Assembly: GCA_025362585.1 (NCBI GenBank) | Contig: JANYFR010000054.1 | Location: 27,117 to 91,116, forward strand | Direction: 5' to 3' | From: Acidimicrobiales bacterium | GTDB taxonomy: Bacteria; Actinomycetota; Acidimicrobiia; Acidimicrobiales; RAAP-2 | DNA: 64,000 bases | Shown: positions 15,904-23,650 of the stretch, one piece after another | Numbering within the stretch: the stretch's first letter is position 1 | Layout of the letters: each line of letters begins with the position of its first letter | The notes under the pieces: model-generated | The model's database searches: none | What the model saw: the letters and a program-made list of their open reading frames with translations, nothing else | Told to the model about the DNA's origin: nothing | Made by a program: the position numbers and the translations under genes

Positions 15904-18453
15904 GTGGAAGCCGCGCAACTCCGATCGATTTTCCTGGACTTCTTCGCCGAGAACGGCCACCAGGTGGTGCCCTCGGCGAGCCTCATTCCCCACGACCAGT
16001 CGCTCCTCTTCACCGTCGCGGGCATGGTTCCGTTCAAGCCCTACTTCACCGAAGAGGAGGTCGCGCCCTACCGGCGCGCGGTCTCGGTGCAGAAGTGCTT
16101 TCGCGCTCCCGACATCGACATCATCGGTACCACCCAACGCCACCTGACGTTCTTCGAGATGATGGGCAACTTCTCCTTTGGCGACTACTTCAAAGAGGGC
16201 GCCATTCGTTTCGCGTGGGACCTGATCACCGGGGGTTTCGGTCTTGATCCCGATCGGCTGTGGGTGACGGTGCACACGAGCGACGCCGAGGCCGAGGCGC
16301 TGTGGCGCGACCTCGTCGGGGTCCGACCCGAGCGCATTCAGCGCCTCGGCGAGGACAACTTCTGGGGCATGGGCGAGACCGGACCGTGCGGACCTTGTTC
16401 GGAGATCTTCTACGACAAGGGTCCGGCCTTCGGCGCCGGCGGCGGTCCGGCGCACGGCGGCGAGGACCGATTCGTCGAGTTCTGGAACCTCGTGTTCATG
16501 CAGTACGAACGAGGACCGGGCGGGGCCATGACCGAACTGCCGAAGAAGAACATCGACACCGGTGCCGGCTTCGAACGCTGCCTGGCCATTTTGAACGGCG
16601 TCGAATCGGTCTTCGCGACCGACCTGTTCGCGCCCCTGCTCGAGACGGCGTCGCGGGCCCTGAAGGCGACCTACGGCGCCGACGAGCAGACCGACGTCGC
16701 CATCCGACGCCTCGCCGACCACGGTCGGGCCATGACGATGCTGGTGGCCGACGGCGTCCTGCCGAGCAACGAGGGTCGCGGGTACGTGCTGCGCCGCATC
16801 ATCCGTCGGGCCATTCTCGCGGCGCGCCGCGCCGGTTCGGACGCGCAACTGTCGGCGCGACTGGTTGACGCGACGATGCTGAAGATGGACAGCGCCTACC
16901 CGTCGTTGACGAAGGATCGTGACCTGATCGTCGAAGTGCTCGAGCGCGAAGAGGCCGGCTTCGCGCGAACCTTGCGCACGGGCATGTCGCTGCTCGAAGG
17001 CGCGCGCGACCAGGTGCTCGCGGTCCACGCCACCGTCTTTCCCGGCGACGTGGCCTTCAGGCTCCACGACACCCACGGCTTTCCCATCCAGTTGACCGAG
17101 GAGATCGTCGCGGAGTCCGGCCTGTCGGTTGACCACCGCGCCTTCGACGACGCCATGGCCACGCAGCGCGAACGCGCCCGCGCGAAGGCCAAGACCCTCA
17201 GGCTGGCCGACGACGTGCAGTACCGCGAACTGGTCGAACGCCACGGCACCACTGAGTTCGTTGGCCGCGACGCCTCGCGCTACAGCGTCGAGACCCAGGT
17301 GCTGGCACTACTCGTTGGTGAGGACGGTGTCGGGGAGCTGTTCGTCGACGCGACGCCCTTCTACGCCGAGTCGGGCGGCCAGGTCGGCGACACCGGCACG
17401 GTCGTCACCGAGACCGGTCGCTTCCAGGTCCTCGACACCCAGAACGTGGCGGGCGGACTCTTCGCGCACCGGGGTCGCCTGCACGGCGAGGTGCTCGCCG
17501 GTCAGGCGGCGGTGGCGACGATCGACCCCGTTCGACGAGAGGCGACCCGGCGCAACCACACGGCGACCCACCTGTTGCACGCGGGACTGCGCGCGGTGCT
17601 CGGCGAGCACGTGCGCCAGCAGGGCTCCTACGTCGCTCCGGAGCGACTGCGATTCGACTTCTCCCACGGCGGCGCGGTCAGTGCCGACGAGACCAAGGAG
17701 ATCCTCACCCTGGTCAACGAGGACGTCGTTCACAACGGGGCTGTCGAGACGATCCAGACGACCAAGGCCGCGGCGGAGACCATGGGCGCGATTGCCTTCT
17801 TCGGTGACAAGTACGGCGACCGGGTCCGGGTGGTGCGGGCCGGCCGCCACAGTCTGGAGTTCTGCGGCGGCACCCACGTGGAGCGCCTCGGCGACATTGG
17901 CCAGATCCAGATAGTCAGCGAGGCCTCCATTGGTTCCAATACCCGGCGCATCGAGGCGGTGAGTGGCCTCGCGGCCTTTGGGCGTAGTCGCGACATGGAA
18001 GGGGTCCTCGGGGCGGTCGCGACGCTCCTGAAGAGTTCCCTCGACGACGTCGTGCCGTCACTCGAGCGCTTGGTCGAACGCCAGCGCGACGTCGAGCGCG
18101 AGCTGGCGAGCCTCCGTCAATCCCAACTGAGCGCCTTCGCCGAACAGTTGCACGAGCGCAGCGGCGAACCCGTGCTCGTCGCGCGCGTCGACGGCTACGC
18201 CGGCGAGCAGTTGCGCACGCTGGCCCAGGACCTGCAGCGTCGGGGGCGCCGAGTCGTGGTGCTCGCGGGCGTCCACGACGACAAGGTGGCGATCGCGGTG
18301 GCGAGTGACGAGTCGCTCGACGCGCAAACGGCCGTGAAGGGGCTGGCGAAACTCGTCGGTGGCGGGGGCGGCGGATCGGCCCGCGTCGCGCTCGCGGGCG
18401 GTCGCGACCCGAGCGCCATCGACGCGGTGCTCGTCGCGGCCGCCGCGCTCTAG
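15904..18453 (+). CDS. alaS: alanyl-tRNA synthetase
   Basis: AlaRS charges tRNA-Ala and edits mischarged Ser/Gly. The 849 residues include the aminoacylation core (FTVAGMVPFKPYF, motif 2 RCFRAPDIDII-type segment, GETGPCGPCSEIFYD), the editing domain zinc ligands HxxxH in HTATHLLH and the C-ggTH pair in FCGGTHVERLGDIG, and a C-Ala domain with a poly-Gly stretch. The GTG start is set by the family N-terminus and by the -10 hexamer six bases before it. It heads the alaS-ruvX-mltG-aroE-rodA series. Confidence 0.97.
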   Translation: MEAAQLRSIFLDFFAENGHQVVPSASLIPHDQSLLFTVAGMVPFKPYFTEEEVAPYRRAVSVQKCFRAPDIDIIGTTQRHLTFFEMMGNFSFGDYFKEGAIRFAWDLITGGFGLDPDRLWVTVHTSDAEAEALWRDLVGVRPERIQRLGEDNFWGMGETGPCGPCSEIFYDKGPAFGAGGGPAHGGEDRFVEFWNLVFMQYERGPGGAMTELPKKNIDTGAGFERCLAILNGVESVFATDLFAPLLETASRALKATYGADEQTDVAIRRLADHGRAMTMLVADGVLPSNEGRGYVLRRIIRRAILAARRAGSDAQLSARLVDATMLKMDSAYPSLTKDRDLIVEVLEREEAGFARTLRTGMSLLEGARDQVLAVHATVFPGDVAFRLHDTHGFPIQLTEEIVAESGLSVDHRAFDDAMATQRERARAKAKTLRLADDVQYRELVERHGTTEFVGRDASRYSVETQVLALLVGEDGVGELFVDATPFYAESGGQVGDTGTVVTETGRFQVLDTQNVAGGLFAHRGRLHGEVLAGQAAVATIDPVRREATRRNHTATHLLHAGLRAVLGEHVRQQGSYVAPERLRFDFSHGGAVSADETKEILTLVNEDVVHNGAVETIQTTKAAAETMGAIAFFGDKYGDRVRVVRAGRHSLEFCGGTHVERLGDIGQIQIVSEASIGSNTRRIEAVSGLAAFGRSRDMEGVLGAVATLLKSSLDDVVPSLERLVERQRDVERELASLRQSQLSAFAEQLHERSGEPVLVARVDGYAGEQLRTLAQDLQRRGRRVVVLAGVHDDKVAIAVASDESLDAQTAVKGLAKLVGGGGGGSARVALAGGRDPSAIDAVLVAAAAL

Positions 18454-18455
18454 CG

Positions 18456-18875
18456 GTGGCGACGAGACTGCTCGGCCTCGATCCCGGCACGACGCGCTGC
18501 GGCGTGGCGATCACTGATTCGGCGCTGACCATGGCGTTCCCGCGCGACGCGTGGGCGGCGGACGCGTCGCTGCTCGACCGCGTGGCGCGACTGCTCGACG
18601 ACGAGGGCGTCGGGGGCATCGTGATCGGTCGTCCGGTAGCGCTGTCGGGCAACGAGACCGCGAGCACTCGCCACGCCGACGGGCTGTTCGAGGCGGTGCG
18701 CGAGCGCTTCGTCGAGCTGACGGTCGTCCAGTGGGACGAACGACTGACGACCTACGAGGCGCAGCAGTCGCTGTCGGCGGCCGGAGTAAGGGCCCGTGAC
18801 CACCGCGGACGCCTCGACAGCGCGGCCGCCGTCATCATGCTGCAAAACTACGTAGATGCCCTCCATCCTCGTTAG
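18456..18875 (+). CDS. ruvX: RuvX/YqgF family putative pre-16S rRNA nuclease (Holliday junction resolvase-like)
   Basis: The 139-residue protein has the RNase H-like fold of the YqgF family: Asp in LGLDPGTTRCGVAITD, the IVIGRPVALSG strand, the DERLTT motif and the final DSAAAVIMLQ helix. Members are linked to 16S rRNA 5'-end processing and are often annotated as Holliday junction resolvases. It starts with GTG two bases after alaS and overlaps mltG by 20 bases, matching the standard alaS-yqgF-mltG order. Confidence 0.93.
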   Translation: MATRLLGLDPGTTRCGVAITDSALTMAFPRDAWAADASLLDRVARLLDDEGVGGIVIGRPVALSGNETASTRHADGLFEAVRERFVELTVVQWDERLTTYEAQQSLSAAGVRARDHRGRLDSAAAVIMLQNYVDALHPR

Positions 18876-19866
18876 GCCGCTAGGCCGTGCGCTGCTCCTG
18901 GTCGCCTTCGCCGGCGTCGTGGTGCTCGGATGGTTCGCCCTCCAGGTCGCACCGATCTTCTCGGGTCACGGCAAGGTGGTCACTGTAATCGTCCATCCGG
19001 GCGACTCCCTGTCGGCCATCGCGAGCGAACTGCACACCGCCGGCGTCATTGCGTCGCCCTTGGCCTTTCGTCTCTACACCCTCGTCGGTGCGCCCGTCGT
19101 GCGCGCCGGCTCGTACCAACTCGCCCAGGGTTCGTCCTTCTCCCACGTCGAAGCGGTCCTCGCCGCGCCGCCCAACGTGGTCGTCGCCAACGTGACGCCG
19201 GGACTCACGCTCCACGAGGTGACGGTCAATCTCGCCAACGACATGGGGCCGACCTGGTCCAATTCCTTCGCGCGGGCCGCGACCAACGACGTGACGAGGA
19301 GCCCCTACGGTCACGGGCGATCCCTCGAGGGTCTGCTCGGCGCCGGGCAGTACGTCATCACACCGGGCACGACGCCCGAGGCGCTCGCGCGCCGTATGGT
19401 GGACAGTTTCGTTCGAGAGGCGGCGTCGGTGGGGCTGCGCCCGACGACGTCACTGCACGGCCTCAGCGCCTACCAGCTGGTGATCGCCGCGTCGATCGTC
19501 GAGAAGGAGGGTTACTACCCAAAGAACATGCCCAAGGTTGGCCGCGTCATCTTCAACCGTCTCGCGCGCGGCGGTCCGCTACAAATGGACGCGACCGTCC
19601 TCTACTACCTCGGCCAGGACGGGGGCACCGTGACGCCGGCCGATCTGCGGATCCAGACGCCCTACAACACCTACCTGTACCCCGGGCTCACCCCGACGCC
19701 GATCTGCGCGGTCTCGACGATCGCGCTTAACGCGGTGCTGCACGCGCCGCCCGGCCCGTGGCTCTACTTCACTCTCGTGAACCAAGACGGCACCGAGGCG
19801 TTCGCCTCGACCTTCACCGAGCAGCTCGTCAACGAGCGACTGGCCCAGTCGCGGGGTATTGGATGA
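18856..19866 (+). CDS. mltG: endolytic murein transglycosylase MltG
   Basis: MltG cuts nascent glycan strands and is thought to end peptidoglycan polymerisation. The 336 residues have one N-terminal membrane helix (about residues 8-28), a LysM-like region (VIVHPGDSLSAIASEL) and the YceG catalytic domain. The catalytic Glu is in ASIVEKEGYY and the conserved QMDATVLYYLG and PYNTYLYPGLTPTPI motifs follow. It is anchored in the cytoplasmic membrane with the enzyme outside. The ATG lies 20 bases inside ruvX; the stop overlaps aroE (ATGA). Confidence 0.95.
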   Translation: MPSILVRPLGRALLLVAFAGVVVLGWFALQVAPIFSGHGKVVTVIVHPGDSLSAIASELHTAGVIASPLAFRLYTLVGAPVVRAGSYQLAQGSSFSHVEAVLAAPPNVVVANVTPGLTLHEVTVNLANDMGPTWSNSFARAATNDVTRSPYGHGRSLEGLLGAGQYVITPGTTPEALARRMVDSFVREAASVGLRPTTSLHGLSAYQLVIAASIVEKEGYYPKNMPKVGRVIFNRLARGGPLQMDATVLYYLGQDGGTVTPADLRIQTPYNTYLYPGLTPTPICAVSTIALNAVLHAPPGPWLYFTLVNQDGTEAFASTFTEQLVNERLAQSRGIG

Positions 19867-20645
19867 ACTGGCGCCTCGGCGTGGCCGGCTCACCGATTGC
19901 GCACTCCTTGACTCCTCAGCTGCACGCCGAGGGTCTGCGCCAGGCCGGTCTCGTGGGCACCTCGGAGCGCCTCGAGGTCACGGTCGCCGAGGCCGCCCGA
20001 CTCGGTGAACTGCTCGGTGCAACCTTTGACGCGCTGTCGATCACGATGCCGCTCAAGTCGGTCGCCGCGGAGTACTGCGACGAACTCGACGAGGTGGCGG
20101 CGCGCACCGGCTCCGTCAATTCAATGCTGGCGAGAGACGGCCAGGTGCTCGGATCGTCGACCGACGGTCGGGGACTGCTCGACGCGCTGGCCGGTGAGCT
20201 CGGCGTGGAGGTGGCGGACCGCTACGCCGTGGTGCTCGGCGCCGGGGGAGCGGCCCGCGCAATCGTCGACGCGCTCGTGGCGGCGGGGGTGGCCGAGGTC
20301 GCGGTCCACGGCCGCACCGAATCGAACGTGACCGCGATCACGTCGCGCTACGAGCACGTGCACGGCTTCGCCCAGAGCCTTCGGCCCATTGCACTGATCG
20401 TGAACACCGTGCCGACGGTGGGACGAGTCACGGAGGCGGCCGTGCTGCACGGTGTCGGACCACAGACCGTGGCGGTCGACATCACCTACGAGCCGGCGAT
20501 GACGCCGTGGCGCGCCCTGCACGAGAGCGCGGGATGTCGCACCCAGAACGGCCTCGCGATGCTGGCCTACCAGGCCGCGCTGCAGATGCGCTGGTGGTTC
20601 ACCAGCGACATCGACGCGGCACTACTGCTCGGCGCCATCTCGTGA
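19863..20645 (+). CDS. aroE: shikimate dehydrogenase
   Basis: AroE reduces 3-dehydroshikimate to shikimate with NADPH in aromatic amino acid synthesis. The 260 residues start GVAGSPIAHSLTPQLH and keep the catalytic Lys in SITMPLKS, the Asp in SSTDGRGLL, the GAGGAARAI nucleotide loop and the C-terminal QNGLAMLAYQAALQ motif. The chosen ATG overlaps the mltG stop; reading further upstream in frame gives only non-homologous sequence. The mltG-aroE pairing is typical of actinobacteria. Confidence 0.93.
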   Translation: MNWRLGVAGSPIAHSLTPQLHAEGLRQAGLVGTSERLEVTVAEAARLGELLGATFDALSITMPLKSVAAEYCDELDEVAARTGSVNSMLARDGQVLGSSTDGRGLLDALAGELGVEVADRYAVVLGAGGAARAIVDALVAAGVAEVAVHGRTESNVTAITSRYEHVHGFAQSLRPIALIVNTVPTVGRVTEAAVLHGVGPQTVAVDITYEPAMTPWRALHESAGCRTQNGLAMLAYQAALQMRWWFTSDIDAALLLGAIS

Positions 20646-21781
20646 CCGACACGCTGAGCGCCTGGACGTCGCGGCTGCGCACGAAGGACCGCCTCGACCT
20701 CGGCCTGGCGATGGGCCTCATCATCGTGGGCGTCACCGGGGTCATCATGGACTACAGCGCCACTCGCGGACCGTTACTCAACGCCGGCTACAACCCGCAC
20801 TACTACCTCGAGCGCCAGGGTCTGTTCGTGGTGATCGGCGTCGTGGCGATGTACGTCACGTCCCTGGTGGACTACCGACGACTGGAGATCGTGGCGACGC
20901 CCCTCTACGTCACGAGTCTGCTGGCACTGGCGGGCGTCTTCGTGGTCGGACAGAGCTCCCTCGGGGCCCAACGCTGGTACAGCCTCGGCTTCATCCAGGT
21001 CCAACCTTCGGAGTTCACGGTGCTCATCCTGATCCTCGCCATCGCCACGTTCTGTCAACGACGGCCCGAGGGGCTCACTATGTACGACGTCGCGCGACTC
21101 ATGCTGATGGCGGTCGTGCCGATGCTGCTCATCTTTCGCCAACCCGACCTCGGCACCACGATCATCATCGTGCTGGTCGTGGGCGCGATGATGGTCATCG
21201 CCGGCGTGCCACCACGGTTTATGACCCTGCTCATCGTGATCGGCTCGGCCTCGGTCGTGGCGGGCGTCTACCTGCAGGTCCTGCACAAGTACCAGATCGA
21301 CCGCTTCGTGTCATTCCTCAATCAGAACTCCAACAATCCCCAGCTGCAGGGGATCATCTACGAGGTAAGTAACGCGAAAGTCGCCATTGGCGCGGGCGGC
21401 CTGCACGGAGCGGGCTTCTTCCACGGCTTCCAGACCATCCTCGGCTACGTGCCCGAACAGCGCACCGACTTCATCTTCACCGCCATTGGTGAGCAACTCG
21501 GTTTTATCGGGTCGGCACTCATCGTGACGCTGCTCGGCTTCGTCGCGTTTCGGATGTTCGTGATCGGTCGGCGCGCGAAGGACACGATGGGCCGCCTGTT
21601 GTGCATCGGCGTCTTCATCTTCTTCGCCTTTAGCTGCTTCGAGAACATCGGGATGACGATGGGCATCATGCCGGTGACCGGGATCCCGCTGCCCCTCCTC
21701 AGCTACGGCGGCTCGTCGGCCCTGGTCTTCTTCGTCGCGGGCGGACTGGTGCTCTCGGTCTCGCGCCGCGGCATCAGTTAG
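20642..21781 (+). CDS. rodA: SEDS-family peptidoglycan glycosyltransferase, RodA-like
   Basis: SEDS proteins polymerise lipid II with a partner class B PBP. The 379 residues have about ten membrane helices. The hallmarks are present: the QPSEFTVL segment after helix 4, RQPDLGTTI, the long outer loop with GAGGLHGAGFFHGFQ and PEQRTDFIFTAIGEQLGF, and the final PLLSYGGSSALVFF. The GTG start overlaps the aroE stop (GTGA). Length and motifs fit RodA rather than FtsW. No PBP gene is adjacent. Confidence 0.9.
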   Translation: MTDTLSAWTSRLRTKDRLDLGLAMGLIIVGVTGVIMDYSATRGPLLNAGYNPHYYLERQGLFVVIGVVAMYVTSLVDYRRLEIVATPLYVTSLLALAGVFVVGQSSLGAQRWYSLGFIQVQPSEFTVLILILAIATFCQRRPEGLTMYDVARLMLMAVVPMLLIFRQPDLGTTIIIVLVVGAMMVIAGVPPRFMTLLIVIGSASVVAGVYLQVLHKYQIDRFVSFLNQNSNNPQLQGIIYEVSNAKVAIGAGGLHGAGFFHGFQTILGYVPEQRTDFIFTAIGEQLGFIGSALIVTLLGFVAFRMFVIGRRAKDTMGRLLCIGVFIFFAFSCFENIGMTMGIMPVTGIPLPLLSYGGSSALVFFVAGGLVLSVSRRGIS

Positions 21782-21792
21782 TCTGGAAGCCT

Positions 21793-22269
21793 GTGAGCGA
21801 GAGTGACGTGACGGTTGGCGACGGCCCCGACGAGGTTGTCGAGCCCGCCGCGCCGCCGGTCTTTCGGGTCATGAACATCGAATCAGTCCTCTACGACCTG
21901 ACCGATTCCTCGCCGCTCGTTCACCTCACCGAGGCCGAGATGCCCTACCGGTACGCGGCGATTCCGATCGCCCTCGCCGAGGCCGTCGCTCTCCAGCACG
22001 CCCTCTCGGACGTCGAGGGCCGCCGCCCGGGGACCCACGAACTGTTCGCCCAGGTGCTCGCGCGACTCCAGTGCGACGTCGTGGCCGTGCGCATCGTGCG
22101 CTACGACCAGGGCGTCTTCTACGCCGAACTGGACGTCATGAGCCCGCGCGGGCGCGAGGTCTTCGACTGTCGCGCGAGCGACGCCCTCATCCTCGCGACC
22201 CGTCAGCGCGTTCCGGCCCCGGTGCTCTGCGCCGAGGAGGTGCTCGCCACCCTCTACGAATCGAACTGA
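21793..22269 (+). CDS. bifunctional nuclease family protein (BFN, DUF151)
   Basis: The 158 residues match the BFN/DUF151 layout: an N-terminal strand (FRVMNIESVLYD), LVHLTEAEMPYRYAAIPIALAEA, the HELFAQVLARL helix and the closing REVFDCRASDALILATR motif. Family members have been reported to have DNase/RNase activity; the physiological role is unclear. The gene starts with GTG eleven bases after rodA. Its last 16 bases overlap the end of the convergent SEDS gene. The catalytic residues are not well enough defined to judge activity here. Confidence 0.85.
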   Translation: MSESDVTVGDGPDEVVEPAAPPVFRVMNIESVLYDLTDSSPLVHLTEAEMPYRYAAIPIALAEAVALQHALSDVEGRRPGTHELFAQVLARLQCDVVAVRIVRYDQGVFYAELDVMSPRGREVFDCRASDALILATRQRVPAPVLCAEEVLATLYESN

Positions 22270-23621
22270 AGGGCGATCACCTCGCCGCCGCGTCGTTCCG
22301 AGGCGATCTCGTCCGAAATCCGCAACAGAAACGCGACGATGAGGTAGTTGGCGAAGAGTGAGCTGCCGCCGTAGGCCATGAAGGGGAGCGTGATGCCGGT
22401 AAAGGGCAGCACCCGCAGGACGCCGGCCATGATGAAGAAGGCCTGGAAGCCCATCAGCGCCGAGAGGCCGGTCGCCGCCAATCGCACGTAGTCCGAGTGG
22501 GCCCCTTGGGCGATGCGGAATCCCTCACCGACGAAGGCGGCGAAGAGACAGAGGACGAGAATGACGCCGAGGAAGCCGAGCTCTTCGCCCACGGCGGCGA
22601 AGATCATGTCCGAGGTGATGTAGGGGATATTGCCCGAGTGGCCGAGGCCGAGGCCGGTGCCGGTGATCCCGCCGGCGCCGAACGAGAACCAGCCGTAGGC
22701 CAACTGGCAGCTGCCGTGCGCGGCACAGGTGGACCAGGGATTGAGCCAGAGCGCGACGCGCGAGTGGACTTGGGTGAAGAGGCTGGCGGCGACGAAGCAC
22801 CCACCGGCGAACAGTCCAATGCCGAGTACCACGTAGGTCTTCAGGCCCGTCGTGACCCACAGCAACGAGATGAAGAGCGCGAAGAGCAGCAGCGCGAATC
22901 CAATGTCGTTCTCGGCCCCGAGGATGGCCATGGAGAAGCCCCAGGCGAAGAGAATCGGCAGGAGGACCCGTGGCGCCACGATCTGTCGTCCGAGGAGCCG
23001 TTGCGTGGGGGTCGAGAGCAGCTCACGATTGGCGGCGAAGTAGGACGCGAAGAAGAAGACCAGGAGGATCTTCGCGATCTCCACGGGCTGAAACGAAATC
23101 GGCCCGACGACGACCCAGAGGCGCGCGCCGTTGATGTTCCGGCCGAAGTGCGGCACGAGCGGCAACAAGAGGAGACCGAGGGCACTCAGAAGTGAAAGGT
23201 ACCGGTAGCGGTCGAGGTCGCGCACGTGGCGAACGAGCATCAGCGTGACCACGAGGCCGACGGCACTGACCAGGAACCAGAAGGCCTGCCGGGACGCGTA
23301 CGCCGGATTCCAGCGAGCGATTTCGACGTACCCGAGGCCGTTCAGCAGCGTGGCAATCGGCAGGAGGACCTGGGAGGCCTTGGGGGCAAAACGGCGAATC
23401 GCCACGTGCATCAACAGCGAGATCGCGACGACCGAACCGAGGAAGTACCAGATTCGTGTCGGCAGGTGGCCCTTCGCCCCGAGTGAGGCCAGCACGTAGA
23501 ACGATCCCACGATGATCCAGGCGAGCACCATCAGGCCGAGCTCGGTAGCGCGCCCGCGTGACGGTGAAGTGGTCGTGGCGCGCTCGGGCTGGGCCAGCTC
23601 GGTCCTCGCGTGTTTCGCCAC
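22254..23621 (-). CDS. second SEDS-family protein (FtsW/RodA type)
   Basis: The 455-residue protein has a polar N-terminus of about 25 residues and about twelve predicted helices, longer than the RodA-like protein at 20642. It carries FQPVEIAKILLVFF, GAENDIGFALLLF (in place of QpDlG), LNPW, GAGGITGTGLGLG, SDMIFAAVGEELGF and FMAYGGSSLFANY. Length and layout resemble the RodA/FtsW protein usually paired with PbpA in actinobacteria, but no PBP gene lies beside it. Its outer loop contains two Cys five residues apart. The GTG start has a -10 hexamer six bases upstream, only 29 bases from the divergent ppk start. Confidence 0.88.
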   Translation of the reverse strand: MAKHARTELAQPERATTTSPSRGRATELGLMVLAWIIVGSFYVLASLGAKGHLPTRIWYFLGSVVAISLLMHVAIRRFAPKASQVLLPIATLLNGLGYVEIARWNPAYASRQAFWFLVSAVGLVVTLMLVRHVRDLDRYRYLSLLSALGLLLLPLVPHFGRNINGARLWVVVGPISFQPVEIAKILLVFFFASYFAANRELLSTPTQRLLGRQIVAPRVLLPILFAWGFSMAILGAENDIGFALLLFALFISLLWVTTGLKTYVVLGIGLFAGGCFVAASLFTQVHSRVALWLNPWSTCAAHGSCQLAYGWFSFGAGGITGTGLGLGHSGNIPYITSDMIFAAVGEELGFLGVILVLCLFAAFVGEGFRIAQGAHSDYVRLAATGLSALMGFQAFFIMAGVLRVLPFTGITLPFMAYGGSSLFANYLIVAFLLRISDEIASERRGGEVIALQFDS

Positions 23622-23627
23622 GTTGCA

Positions 23628-23633
23628 ACGTTA
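23628..23633 (-). promoter_or_regulatory. -10 hexamer TAACGT, leaderless promoter of the second SEDS gene
   Basis: On the minus strand TAACGT is followed by six bases and the GTG at 23621. It is four bases from the plus-strand ppk -10. Confidence 0.5.
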
Positions 23634-23637
23634 GCCC

Positions 23638-23643
23638 TACGAT
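23638..23643 (+). promoter_or_regulatory. -10 hexamer TACGAT, ppk promoter
   Basis: TACGAT is followed by seven bases and the GTG at 23651, which favours that GTG over the ATG at 23642 (this ATG would overlap the hexamer). Confidence 0.45.
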
Positions 23644-23650
23644 GGTCGGG

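Noticed and set aside
19758..19862. N-terminal extension of aroE
   Set aside because: The extension runs inside mltG in another frame and is not homologous; ATG 19863 overlaps the mltG stop as expected.
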